This document shows positions 10,878 to 22,113 of a DNA stretch of 64,000 bases, piece by piece. The notes under the pieces were generated by a model that saw only the letters and a program-made list of their open reading frames with translations, was not told where the DNA came from and did not search any database. The DNA comes from Chrysogorgia sp. JL179-B06 (lineage: Eukaryota > Cnidaria > Anthozoa > Scleralcyonacea > Chrysogorgiidae). The first letter of the stretch is position 1, and every line of letters begins with the position of its first letter. The stretch spans positions 3,172,001 to 3,236,000 of the forward strand of contig JAYKKM010000504.1 of NCBI GenBank assembly GCA_035772405.1. The letters are read 5' to 3'. Made by a program: the position numbers and the translations under genes.

Positions 10878-11279
10878 CACGACTGTTTGTCGTTCCGGAC
10901 GTCGCTTTACGATCTTTTGTTTTTGGATTTCAGGAGTAAACCAAGGAGAAATTGGACGCAAGGTTTTTGTCTTTCTTTTTTTCGGTGGATAGGTGTCAAG
11001 TAATGCTGAAAGCGTATGCTCATTAGATTCAACAAGATCATTCAATGGCGTGTTAGCTGTATAGAGTATCCCTGAGTTCTTAATGTCATTACGAAGGCAA
11101 TTGAAATCAATTTTAGACTTCTGTATGTCATTTCCTTTCTCACGGGAGTTGGTTTCGCTAACATGAACTTACAATTTACAGCGAAATGATCTGAGATGGC
11201 TGGGTTAACTACGTTTGTATTTGCCACAGCATTATCACTAGATCTTGTCAGAAGAAGATCTAGCGTATGGTCCTAATTG

Positions 11280-11280
<1 letters not shown>
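10878..11280 (-). pseudogene. LINE endonuclease (APE) C-terminal fragment
   Basis: The minus frame reads HTLDLLLTRSSD, then NPAISDHFAVNCKF (the catalytic SDH motif of APE-type LINE endonucleases), then after a frame change PWFTPEIQKQK, the usual linker before the RT. It is cut on the 5' side by (AAT)n at 11,281 and on the 3' side by the inverted arm at 10,877. The next expected part of such a LINE, ANKFADFLENKI, is found at 4930 in the same orientation. Confidence 0.75.
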
Positions 11281-11348
<68 letters not shown>

Positions 11349-11440
11349 TCCACAGATTTCTATTTATTCACAGATTAATTCTATTTATTCACAGTAATTT
11401 TCTATTTATTCACAGATTAATTTATTTATTCACAGATTAA
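11281..11440. repeat. (AAT)n microsatellite and TATTTATTCACAGATTAAT repeats
   Basis: 22 AAT units followed by four ~21-bp copies of CTATTTATTCACAGATTAAT. Confidence 0.9.
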
Positions 11441-11464
11441 TAATAATAATAATTCCACAGGGGG

Positions 11465-12780
11465 TTTCTACAAGGTGACAGTTACTCGCCAATAGGTTAC
11501 TGCCTAAGCGAGGTCCCCATTGGCTTACTTCTTCAAGACTCACCAGGGTACAGAATGGGTTTGCCAGGTTCACGACTAACTCCCCGTACTCATAGCTTAT
11601 TTATCGATGACCTAAAAGTTTATCAAGAAAGCCATGACGACCTGGAAACCGTCAATAGTACTATTGTGCAAACAAGTGATGATACTGGTGCGGCCTATGG
11701 AGTTAAGAAGTGTGCCGAAATAGTGTACCATCGAGGAAAGATGATCAAAGGAGAAGGACTTCAAGTGTTGGAACAGAGAATGAAAGCACTAGATCCAGAA
11801 AAAGGAGAGACCTATAAGTTTCTAGGTTGTGAACAAGCAGTAGGTGTTGACCGTAGAAAGATTATTGAGAGAACTAAAGTACGTTTGGAAGAACGTCTTG
11901 CCAAAATCCTCGAGGCTGAGCTGAACGATAGAAATATGATTCAAGCAATCAACTCATTTGTGTTACCTACTGTTACTTATCCGATGTATGTATGTAAAGT
12001 TACTGAACAAGAATTAAACGAGATTGATATGATAATCAAACGTATTCTCCGTTTGAAAAGAATGCATGGAAGATTGTGCAGTGATGAAAGATTATATCTG
12101 CCTAGAGATATGGGAGGAAGAGGCTTAAAAAGTGTGCAGGATGTACACTCTGTCGTTTATGCTCCCGATTCCCTGAAACTGTAGAACATTGGGTGGCTGG
12201 TTGTCCTGTTCTTGCTAACGTAGAGTATCTTATGAGACACAATAACGCTCTGATGATTCTGGCTGTTGCCTGGGGCCCTGGGCTAAAAGAAAATGTCTAC
12301 TCCCTGACGATTGTAAGTGGTATAAGCAAAAATGGAGAGAGGAGAAATCTTTGAGAATAGAAATGCCAAACTTATCTGGGATTTTGAGTTTAAAGCTCGT
12401 AAAGACACTAGCCATAGACGCCCGGATTTAATACTCGAAGACATAGAAGCTAAAACCATCTGGATAGTTGATATGACCTGTCCCATGGAACGGAACCTGC
12501 TAGCCGCCTTTAGGGGGAAGATGGTTAAGTATTCCCAGTTGGCATTTGAAATACGTGACCAACGCCCAGGGTTTTGTACCTACATCCTTCCACTGGTTAT
12601 TAGTAGTTTGGGTGGTGGCACGAAGATTCTTATTGAGGAAGTTCAGAAATTATTCAGTGACATAAAAGAAGTTTTATCACCAGAGAGATGACTAAAATCG
12701 TCCTAATGGAAAGCGAGTCCATAGTTAGAAAGATTTTGAGTGGGTTAATTCAAAGACGTTAGTGACTGTTCACTTTTGAA
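11465..12780 (+). pseudogene. RLE-type LINE (R2/NeSL-like): RT end, CCHC, endonuclease
   Basis: Reading +: FLQGDSYSPIGYCLSE and HSLFIDDLKVYQES (RT palm, FIDD replacing F/YADD) at ~11,465-11,630; thumb region with KCAEIVYHRG and YKFLGCEQ to ~12,060; LYLPRDMGGRGL at ~12,090-12,130. After a frame change comes a zinc finger CRLCSRFPETVEHWVAGC (~12,140-12,205), then RRPDLILED and IWIVDMTCP (~12,415-12,480), the PD-(D/E)XK-like restriction endonuclease core of R2/NeSL/Hero LINEs. At least two frame changes and no 5' half. Such elements often target specific sites; the target here is unknown. Confidence 0.8.
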
Positions 12781-12802
12781 CATTATGTTTTACATGCTTT
12801 GT

Positions 12803-12823
12803 TTATATATATATATATATATA
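12803..12823. repeat. (TA)n
   Basis: Short TA microsatellite after the RLE LINE fragment. Confidence 0.9.
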
Positions 12824-12894
12824 TTAAGATGGCAATATTTGGCGTTTTACAAACTGGCTGGGAACCAGAATATGAGGTCCGGCTATCCTTTACA

Positions 12895-13240
12895 ATAATA
12901 ATAATAATAAAAGAAGAGATGCTGCGCACTGATAGATGTTGCATGCCCATTTGATACAAGAGTTCTGAAGAAAGAAAAGGAAAAAGTAGAAAAGTATCAA
13001 GATGTAACAATTGTACCCATCATTATTGGAACACTCGGAACAGTAAGCAACCATTTCGATAGGTGGCTAGCAGGGCTAGACATAAGAATTGATTTCCAGA
13101 TACATCAAAAAGCTTGTTTGTTGGGAACTGCAAGAATATTGAGACATGTGCTAGACACCTAAGGGTGCGGGATGTACCTTGATGTTTAGCAATGAAATCC
13201 AGCTATAAGATAATGAGCTAGCGCTGTGCGAAAACTGAAA
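12895..13240 (+). pseudogene. RLE-type LINE, extreme C-terminus and 3' tail
   Basis: After (AAT)5 a + frame reads LIDVACPFDTRVLKKEKEK, VTIVPIIIGTLGTVSNHF and ACLLGTARILRHVLDT, the C-terminus I associate with cnidarian R2/NeSL-like polyproteins. It stops at ~13,160 and is followed by a short 3' UTR running into (AAT)n at 13,238. It is a different copy from the fragment just upstream. Confidence 0.7.
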
Positions 13241-13260
13241 ATAATAATAATAATAATAAT

Positions 13261-13294
<34 letters not shown>
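13238..13294. repeat. (AAT)n microsatellite
   Basis: Probable junction of two LINE tails facing each other (+ tail of the fragment to the left, - tail of the fragment to the right). Confidence 0.9.
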
Positions 13295-14033
13295 TAATGG
13301 AAACTTTATTAAATGACTTTTTAGATAATATACAACTGTAAATCTCGCTTATTTAAGGTAACTTACAATCGGCAACTTGAATCAACACTAACAATATACA
13401 ACTAATAACTATACAAAACAACATAAAACAAATATATAGCACAATAATTTAAAAAGTTAGCAGTTCGGGATTTGTCCATTTCTTGTTTCGGCAACAGAAT
13501 ATGTAATAGGTGGTTCTGATTGCGATCGTCGTCATTCTCTTAATACAATATTTTGGTGAGTCTTGTCAAGACTAAGATCATTTAGCATTTCTACGAATGT
13601 AGAACATTCTGCTGCAAAGACACCAAGGGAGCTGATCGATAGGTTTACAAATTTAACTGATCTGAATTGTTCACTTTGACTTTGTTCCCTAATCAATTCT
13701 GAATATTTGGATTTTTTACGATCGATGTTGTTTTGAAGATTTGACTCAAAACCAACAGTCAGTTCAACAATGTAGAGGCATCCACTTGCAGTTGATAGGC
13801 GCAAGTCTGGACGGTATGTGTCACCAGTTATTATGGATGGACTTTTATAACCAGGAAGATCAACATAAAGACTTGAACCACTTACAGACCGTAGGGTCGT
13901 TGTGAGAAAATTCAAGATAGAGTCGTGTCTCCATGTAAATCGTTCTAGGTACGACTGGCAACCTGCCACTACGTGAAGAAGAGTTTCCGGGGCCAGACAA
14001 AGAGAGCAATCTGAAGTTGGTGATACACCCCAT
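13295..14033 (-). pseudogene. RLE-type LINE endonuclease and C-terminus
   Basis: Minus frame ~14,030-13,532 opens with CSLCLAPETLLHVVAGC (CCHC-type finger), then TYRPDLRLSTASGCLYIVEL (RPDL..ELT, restriction-like endonuclease core) and RKKSKYSEL. Stop near 13,535; 13,295-13,530 is 3' UTR. This single long frame is cleaner than its neighbours. The upstream part is replaced by another LINE tail at 14,034, which fuses an artefactual poly-Leu start onto it. Confidence 0.7.
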
Positions 14034-14626
14034 AATAATAATAATAATAATAATAATTTAATCTGGCTTAGCCATTTGCATGGCTCTTCATCCAACTTAC
14101 TACATCACAATAAGTATAATAGTTAATTTACTTAGTATTTAAATCTAATAAAAGCTTATAAAGCAATTTACAGGTCATTCTCTAATTCTACTAATGCTCA
14201 ACGTTTGAAAATGTTTATTTTAAAAAATCGTATACCCCTTAAAATCCATATTTTTAAAACTAATAGGAATATCATTAAAAACTCTAGCAGCAGAATGCTG
14301 AAAAGTGCTCTCGATTTGGGAAAAATCAAATGTTAAGTTTCCACTACTGTTACTACGAAGAACTCTGGTTGGTTGTTTAATTCGAAGTGTTAAATAGCTT
14401 GGCCAGTTTTCTTTATACAGAGCTTGAAATGTTAACTTTGCAATGTTGTAATCAATTCTTTCTTTTATTGGCAACCATCCCAGTGTTACCTGCACTTCCT
14501 CAATTTTTGCGAATTTTCCAGAAACAAAACCTGCCGCGGCGTTTTGAACTTTTTGTAAGCGTTTCTGGAGATAGCTTGGGAGAGAATCATAGAGACAATT
14601 ACAATAACTAGAAATACGAATTCGCA
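14034..14626 (-). pseudogene. LINE RT C-terminal fragment with (ATT)n tail
   Basis: Minus frame 14,627-14,220 reads SYCNCLYDSLPSYLQ, KVQNAAAGFVSG, LGWLPIKERIDY and LTFQALYKENWPSYL, the region after the RT in CR1/L2-like LINEs. The 3' UTR includes GCCATGCAAATGGCTAAGCC and ends in (ATT)n at 14,034-14,056. Truncated 5' at a poly-C tract. Confidence 0.7.
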
Positions 14627-14650
14627 ATAATCCCTTCGCCCGCCTTTTCT

Positions 14651-14668
14651 ACCCCCCCCCCCCCCCCT
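14651..14668. repeat. Poly-C tract
   Basis: Run of ~16 C. Confidence 0.9.
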
Positions 14669-14779
14669 ACGCGAATTTATCGATCCATGGTGCCCAGACC
14701 TCGCACGCCGTGGCCGTGTATTTCTGTTTTGCAAAAATTCACAAATATTTCCAAAAGCCCGTTTCGTCGAAGAAATGTT

Positions 14780-15190
14780 TGAACGTTATCTCGGCCAATA
14801 TTTAACCGATTTAAACTCTGAAAACAGATTTGGAATTAGCGAGTCAACATACATAACATACGCGTTTACTATGTTACGAGAACGTGAGTACCCTTCGTAA
14901 AAACGGTTTATGAACTTAGAAAGTTAGTCGGCTTTGTCGGCTATGATAATCTCGATCAATATATAACCGTTTTCAATTCTGAAAACAGATTTGGAATTAG
15001 CGAGTCAAAATACATAACATATGTGTCTACTATATTACGAGAACGTGAATACCCTTCGTAAAAATGGTTTATGTACTTAGAAATTAGTCCGGGCTTGGTC
15101 GGCTATGATAATCTCGATCAATATATAACCGTTTTCAATTCTGAAAACAGATTTGGAATTAGCGAGTCAAAATACATACTCGGACTCGGA
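14780..15190. repeat. ~165-bp tandem repeat, about 2.5 copies
   Basis: The phrase CTGAAAACAGATTTGGAATTAGCGAGTC recurs three times at ~14,817, ~14,980 and ~15,145, with GAGAACGTGA.TACCCTTCGTAAAAA between. Unit ~163-165 bp; satellite-like. Confidence 0.85.
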
Positions 15191-15244
15191 TTTCTATTTC
15201 CTCAAAAAACTATGTCTCTTGTGAATGTTCAATTTAATCTGAGT

Positions 15245-17700
15245 ATCTAGTTACCAGTGCCACATTTTCCGATGTCGCGCATGAAGACGGTTGATGCATA
15301 TATATATATATATATAAATCTATAAACTGATCCTAGATCTAGGAACGGCTTGGATCTCGCGTGATAAGGGACTAAACGCCGGTCGATATTAGCACCCTCG
15401 CCCTCAGGCCTTCGACCGCGCCGGGCGAGGGGATAAAGCTTAGATAGGATCAGCATTTCAGTTAATAGTTTTCGCAGTGAAAATGGTGTAAATCTTTTCA
15501 AATAACGAAGGCAGGCCAGCGTAGAATAGCATGATCTTATTAGTTCTTTCAAATGAATGTTCCATTGTGGATGTTCAAGTTCAAGTTCAAGTTCAAGTTC
15601 AAGTTGTTCACTAAACTTCATACCCAGGACTTCCCAAGATGTTTTCGTTCAATAAGTTCACCATTGAATTTAATTTCCACTAAATCTGATACATCCAAGT
15701 GGTGAGTTATAGCCATTTGGGTAGTAGAAAAGAGCACCAATTTTGTTGTGGAAGGGTTAAGCAGGAGATTCGAATATTTCGACTAATCACTCACTTGTTC
15801 CAACTCGCTTTCAAATTCCGCGATGCATTGATTCAGATTCTTGACTTTACAGTGCTTATATAGTGTAGTATCATCGGAATATGTAGGTAATTAGTATTTG
15901 ACTCCCCATCATGGAGATAAATCATATAGAGATGAAACAAAACGGGACCGAGAATCGATCCCTGAGGCATTCCAAATAACACCGAGAGGATTTCAGATTT
16001 TCTGTCGTCGATCTCAACACATCTGTGATTTGTGGCAATGAATTTATGAAGGCCAATGTGTCTGAGTTGTTTATTGCATTGGTTCCGTGCTAAGAATGCG
16101 CTGTGAGGTGGTTGTAAAAAATTCGTTTAGTTCTGCTGGGTCAGCTTTTATGCGTTTTTTATTTGGTTTGAGAATCCGATGAATAGTTGTCCATACTTCT
16201 TTGGGTCGTTTTGAGGATAATGCATGCCTTTTAATAGAAACTCTTTTTGGCTGTTTTTATAGCTGATTTAATCTTATTATACGCACCAGGCGATATAAGT
16301 ACCAAGCCGATTCAGATTGTGTATGATGCGCCTTGAACTCATCCCTTTGTTTTTGTAAATTTTGAATCGAACATGCAGATCGTGAAGCCATGGAGCAGGA
16401 GGTCGGGTTATCTTGCAACGGACTAATGGGGCATGTTGATCAATACAGCCACGTGTAGTAGTTCATTAAACAAACCGAGTTTTTCCTCAGGGTCATCGAC
16501 CGCATATACTACAGAAAATGGAGTTCACTGATATCTTTCAAAAAGGATTCCGAGTCGAATGTCTTTTCCAAACGTATGTACTTATACCGCGGCTCGAATC
16601 TATGTACTCTCGCATTGATGATGACATATGGCATATCATTGTCACTCATATCTGGTGTAGGTAATACAGCTGACGCGACAATATTCAGCGGAATTACATT
16701 TGTCATAAAAAATATGATCTGTCAAATATTTCCCTTTCGAGGGGTGTTACATTTATATGCTGCGTCAATTTGAATGAATCAAGTACATCTCGATACTTAC
16801 GTAAAATATTGGTGCCATTGTTAAAGTCAATGTTAATATCTCCAATACAATTCCATTAAATTTAGAAAAAAACAGATGATAAAATGGATTCAAATTTTTC
16901 TACCCAGATGTTTTTATTATAGAGATGTCAGAGTCTGGCTGATAGAGAACACCAATTAATATGTTACTGTTATTGTTTTTGCCTTTAATTTGTATGCATG
17001 CAGAGGTGTTCTAGATCTGGTTCAACATTTTCAATGTGTGTCCGTTTTCGGTAGTTCAGGTCTTCTCTCTCCTTTCCGCACGATTCTTAAAAAGTAATAT
17101 CCCGAAATTTTCATGACGTGTTCGATTTGATATTTATTGTTCCGAAGCCACGTTTCGGACAAGGTTACAACGTCAAACTGATATTTAGAAAAAAGATGGT
17201 TAAACTCGTCGAAGGTTGAAAGTAAAGATTGACAATTGAGATGACAAATTCGCAGATGATTTTTATGATGTTGGCCGGAGCAATTCGAAATGAGTATCTA
17301 AATAGCAGTCGATATCTTCCGACTCCACGAGACTGCTATCGAGTTGGTTAAGTCACATGTTATAAAAGGGCAATTAATTTCCTAGACAGTACACTTTGAG
17401 GGAGCGATACATTTTTTGTTTGTGATATGCATTGTAGGTGGGTAAGTTCAAAGCAGTGAGTGCAACTCATTCTTTAGCTAGTCGCTCTTACTGAATTATT
17501 GCATTTTGGCGCTGCAAGACGATGCTTGTTAGATCCGCTTTTGCTGGTTCTGCTGTTTTCCCCATTTGTACTCAATCCTGTTTCTGGACCAGGATTCGTT
17601 TCGATATCTCCTGCTTCAGTTAATAATCGGAACGTGGCTAGAGAATTACTGTAGAGTAAAAAGCCATCAATTTCCCAACATACATTCGACGGCAATTTTT
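15245..17700 (-). pseudogene. APE-type LINE with 2A peptide
   Basis: Minus strand order: 17,695-17,474 short N-terminal ORF with LLTEAGDIETNPGP (2A-like); ~17,270-17,100 endonuclease start LRICHLNCQSLLSTF and VVTLSETWLRN; ~16,640-16,510 endonuclease end (SDNDMPYVIINARV); ~16,490-16,330 linker; ~15,960-15,890 RT motif GSILGPVLFHLYM; 15,621-15,440 C-terminal region SCYSTLACLRYLKRF. Numerous stops and frameshifts. The order 2A, endonuclease, RT matches LINEs known in sea urchins and cnidarians. An embedded (TC)-rich repeat encodes ELELELE at 15,577-15,605. Confidence 0.7.
17585..17611 (-). other. 2A-like ribosome-skipping motif GDIETNPGP
   Basis: Residues 29-37 of the 73-residue ORF (start 17,695) read GDIETNPGP, matching the D-x-E-x-N-P-G-P 2A consensus exactly, preceded by the Leu-rich RLLTEA. 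Skipping would occur between Gly36 and Pro37, separating a ~36-residue leader from the downstream protein. In LINEs, N-terminal 2A peptides have been reported to act as cleavage or targeting signals. Confidence 0.85.
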
Positions 17701-18660
17701 TTGCTTTATATGTTGTTTGGGTTTTGAATGATATTGGATTTGTCTTTTGGAGAAGTCATCACATGTGCAAATTTCTTCTCCGTGAGAGCAACCCGTCGAA
17801 CAACAAAACCCAGCCAAGGCATATACGTACCCCCAGCTCCAAACTATCCAAAATGATCGTAGTGTGTGCGCAAACAGTCGACGTCAAAATAATCGTCTCG
17901 TTGATAATGCTACCTCGGGACGCTGCTAACAATTCGCCTCAGCAATATTCGCTTCATTGTTGTCGACCCATCTGTTTCGCAATCACGCCAAGCGTCTTCG
18001 ATATCGTTCATGAAAAGAAAACGAAAATCCATCGCCTTATGCTCACCTGCAGACCGCATGTAGGCCTATCGAACTAGATTGATTCAACAAGTGGAAATAT
18101 CCTCCTTCATGCAGGGGACTTCAATTTACATGTGAACGATGTAAACAATGTACCCGCAAAGAAGTTCCTAAAAAGAAGTTCCTATGGAAATAGTAATGGC
18201 GGTAATGGCGGGTGGACGTGTGTTGAGGCGCTCTGCGTCAATTGTGATACTCACCTATCATTTTCTCCTCGTATTGAATTTTGGTTCGTCTATTGATAAA
18301 GATGTTTTTATGTTGGCTTTGTGCCGACAAATTAACTAAAAGAAGATGTTCTATCGCGAAACGTTCACCGTACGGCCTCGCTGCTGTAGCTATCTAACTT
18401 GAAGGCATTCTATATCCGCAAAATTAAGCAAGTTGGTATACAATGTGGTGATTTAATATCGGACAGTCTAGAGCAAGTTTTTCAAGTAGAACGGGAAACT
18501 CTTCGAAAAATATAGAATCTTTTAAGCCATTCTTTTAAGCCATCAAGGGTGGAGGTCGATATAATACAATTATTCGTGTGGACTTCGATGTAGATTTCAT
18601 AACCATGTATTCAAAGGATTTGAACTTGTTAATTGACTTAGTTTGATATTAAAAGACTTT
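17701..18660 (+). pseudogene. Possible decayed LINE endonuclease piece
   Basis: At ~18,095-18,160 the + strand reads LLHAGDFNLHVND, the GDFN motif of APE-type LINE endonucleases. The surrounding frame is broken. The 117-residue frame at 17,724-18,077 shows no domain. Confidence 0.4.
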
Positions 18661-18970
18661 ATGAAGACCACTGCAACCCCACCACCCCGGGTCTCTTTCA
18701 TGGGGACTTGTCTAATACATAGCCTTCTGGTGTAGTCTCGTTTATTTCTATCGCGCGTCCATATTAACAGGGGAAAGCCAGGTATCAGTTAGCGCCATGA
18801 TGAAAACTTTGCGATCAGTAATATATTCATGTATACAAACGCAGCTTTATTTTTTAGTGATCTTGTGTTTAGTAGGCAGAAATGTACGATTGAACTTGGT
18901 TTGAAAGATGGAACCACAGGTGCGCAGGCAATTGTAATAAAGTTGATAGATTTGGGTCGTTTCTGACAAT
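18660..18970 (-). pseudogene. LINE endonuclease N-terminal fragment
   Basis: Minus strand reads LLNTRSLKNKAAFVYEYI, then VFIMALTDTWLSP, the first two blocks of an APE-type LINE endonuclease (N.RSL.NK and .TETWL). Frameshifted, and in opposite orientation to the piece just left. Confidence 0.6.
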
Positions 18971-20690
18971 TGATGTCAGGTTCACGAGAGTTTAGCAGCG
19001 TACGGGGATGGTTTCTGCGCTGTGTCAGACGAACAAGTATAGAGCACTCTTGGCCTGGATGAGGATGTACATTGCCACAGATAAGTACTGCAAACGACGT
19101 GATTTGGAAGGTAGCCGATGTGTTGGAATAATACTGGATCCGGCATTTTTTCCAATTAGCTTTGCTCGAGCTGGAGAATGCATATAATATTATACGCTCA
19201 GTGACCTATGAGTAAGAAGAGTGGTTTAGGTATGCAAATTCTGACTCTGTCAAGGGTGAACGAATCCGGTCAGTTCAAAATCCAACCATCAAATTTACTT
19301 GAGAATTCGTTATATTCTGTGTAGTTGGACTTCGGGTATATCTTTAAGTTGATAAATCCAGATCTTTGATCGATTACCAATGTTTCAGGGAAGTTTTCCG
19401 TTTGAAATAGCTGCTGTGGAATCAGAAAATGGAGCAAAATTGCACTGGGACATAAAAGACAAGTCTTAAGCTTACAATTATTAGAAGCTCCGAGTTTGCA
19501 AGCAAATATAATTGACGCTCACGAAATAGGTTTGGTGTCTGGCCAATATAGTTTCTTTGTTAACATTAAATGCATAAAATCTTGCACCTAATTTGACGTC
19601 TCATATTAGGCTTCTCCCACTGGATAATTAGAACCAACGGCGGCCATTACTAAGGGCATGAATCGTTTTACCGTAATTTGAAAAATGTCTTCTGGTCCTC
19701 TTTGTAGTAAAATTATTTCATTTTGTCGATGGTAAGAGCACATAATCCAACAAAAAACCTCATAGGATCCTCAGTTGGTCACTTAGTAATGGCGGACTTC
19801 CGGGTTCATTTTCTGAACAATATAGTTGCTCGATCCAGTCTTCTTTCGAGATCAGTCTGGGGAGATAATAAACACTTAAATAAGAAAGTATATTGACAAA
19901 TTATAAAGCCTATGAAGCGAAATGTTTTTCTTCACATTTTCTATATTAAGCATGTATAGAACACATAGTTTTATATTTGTTATGTAACGTGCCAAGCTAC
20001 GACTCGCTAAACGCAGAGTACGCCAACTGAGTTGGAGCGGAAATTTATAAGAGTAAAACATCATCTTATATATTACACGATTGCGTGGCAACCTCACCCA
20101 TAAAAGGAACTACGTCATTTACGTTTCGTGATAAGAACAGCTTAAAGAACGCTTAAAGATAATCAGGGTGAAACATGTCGCCACTTCCTAATTCAATTAC
20201 AGTTAACGTAGGTTTGACATTCAAGAATTTACACACACACACACACGCTACAGTTATTTTCTGAAACAAAACCAGGAATCTTACCGGCATATGTCCCAGG
20301 GACTGGTGGCAATTATAGCTCGATAGTGGGTTGATAACACTTTTCATAAACTTTCATCATTCATCTAGAAAATAGAGAGAGTGTTCTTATAAAATGTCAC
20401 ACGATTCTTAGTAAGTCGGTATTTCATGATCTTCAGATTATTCATGTAGCCTTCTTAGTAATTTCTGTGATATTTAAGGGACCTATATTGATAGCAGTCT
20501 TTATAACTGAAGTATCTATCCTGTTAGAATATGTTACTAATAATAAAAATGAAATCTTTACATATTTTGTAAACACCTCAAGGCTCAACGTCACACGAAG
20601 TCTGTACGTCGTGTTTTGGCCGTGCGTGGCAGTGACCACTTTTTGGCTGATATCTTCATTCCTCTCATTAGCTTATTTGTGACATAATAA
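18971..20690. other. No gene recognised
   Basis: Mixed sequence without credible domains. A (CA)n microsatellite of ~20 bp is at 20,229-20,248. Confidence 0.4.
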
Positions 20691-20699
20691 TGTTTTGAA

Positions 20700-20795
20700 G
20701 GATTTGCTTTATATATTCATCATTTTTTATATATTCGTCATTCCCCATTTATATATTCATCATTCTTTATATATTCGTCATTCCCCATTGTGATG
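20700..20795. repeat. Tandem duplication of TTTATATATTCATCATT/TATTCGTCATTCCCCA
   Basis: A ~45-bp unit is present twice immediately before the Penelope-like RT. Confidence 0.8.
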
Positions 20796-22030
20796 GCCTT
20801 GAAGCTCTGAAGTTTTTCTTTGATCAGCGCACTCCATCATCCACATTACTCCGCTTAGCAGAACTAGTGCTTACCCTTAACAATTTTTCGTTTGATGGTG
20901 AACATTATCAACAAATAAGTGGTGTTGCGATGGCCACCCAAATGGGTCCAAGGTGCTAACTTATTTGTTGGTTATGTTGAAAAACAGATCTTTGAACGAC
21001 ACACAGATCCCTTGCCTGATTTCTTCGGCAGATTTGTCGATGACTGTTTAGGAACAGCGTCATGCTCACATGTCCTTTTAGAGCAGTTCATCAACTTTGT
21101 TGATGATTTTCATCCTGCTCTGAAGTTCACGTGGGAAATCTGCGAAATCTGTATGTCGTTCCTTGATATTTTAATTTCGATTAATGGTGAATTCATTGAA
21201 AACGCGTCGGTCTCGTACAAGCCTACTGACTCCCATAGTTATCTTCTATTTTCTTCCTCTCATCCCAACCACACTAAGCAATCCATCTCTTACTCTCAAT
21301 TCTTGCGTCTTCGCCGCTTATGTAGCGACGACCAAGATTTTCAAGCCAAAGCAATGGAAATGAGATCTTTTTTTTGTTAAACGTGGTTATACCCTACCAA
21401 CCTTCTAGACCTCACCATTCAGAAAGCTTTTCTCGTCCCCCGTTTAGACGCCCTCGAACCACCTTTGGCACAAGTTTCAAACAATAAAATTCCTCTAGTT
21501 CTAACATTTCATCCTTTCAATTTTAAAGTTAAAAGTATTATCAATCGGAATTTTCACATTTTACAAAATGATCCTGAGACGTCAGCCATTTTCACCGATA
21601 ACCCTTTGGTATCTTGCGGCCGTTCCCGCTGCGATACATGCCCTTTTATCAATCCAACTACAGTCATTACTGCCCCCAAATTCGACCACACAATCCGTCA
21701 TACGTTTTGATGCACGTCTACCAACATCATTTATTGTATTTCTTGCGATAAATGCCCTAAAATCTACATCGGTGAAACTGGGCGACGCCTTTCAGACAGG
21801 TTTGCTGAACATCTTCGTTCCGTGAGGAACAATGATGTTGACAAACATGTAGCCCGCCATTTCAACAGTTCTAACCATTTGGTTTCAGACATGAAAATAT
21901 GTGCCATCCTTCCCATCTCAGATGGTAACGATAACCGCAAACGGCAAGAGAAGCGTCTCATTTTTAAACTTGGCACCACACATCTTTTTGGTCTTAACGA
22001 ACGTTTTTCTTTTATTTAATTTCCTACAAA
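20795..22030 (+). pseudogene. Penelope-like element: RT plus GIY-YIG nuclease
   Basis: RT part: GLEALKFFFDQ (~20,795), GVAMATQMGP (~20,920), then after a frame change LFVGYVEKQIF, FGRFVDDCL (palm motif C, VDD), MSFLDILIS and YKPTDSHSYLLF. Connector: VSNNKIPLVLTFHPFN. Nuclease: a CDKC zinc-like pair followed by KIYIGETGRRLSDRF (GIY-YIG core with the catalytic Arg region) at ~21,750-21,810, then RHFNSSNH and RQEKRLIFKLGT to the end at ~22,019. In-frame stops at ~21,378 and ~21,708 and an early frameshift inactivate it. The RT/GIY-YIG pairing is diagnostic of endonuclease-bearing PLEs. Confidence 0.85.
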
Positions 22031-22081
22031 CAAATTTTTTTTGTTATTTTATATTGCTTGGAGCTTTTTTATTATTAGCTC

Positions 22082-22082
<1 letters not shown>

Positions 22083-22113
<31 letters not shown>

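Noticed and set aside
13532..14095. Poly-Leu start as a signal peptide
   Set aside because: LLLLLLLL is encoded by the (ATT)n/(AAT)n tail of a neighbouring LINE fused in frame, not a secretion signal.
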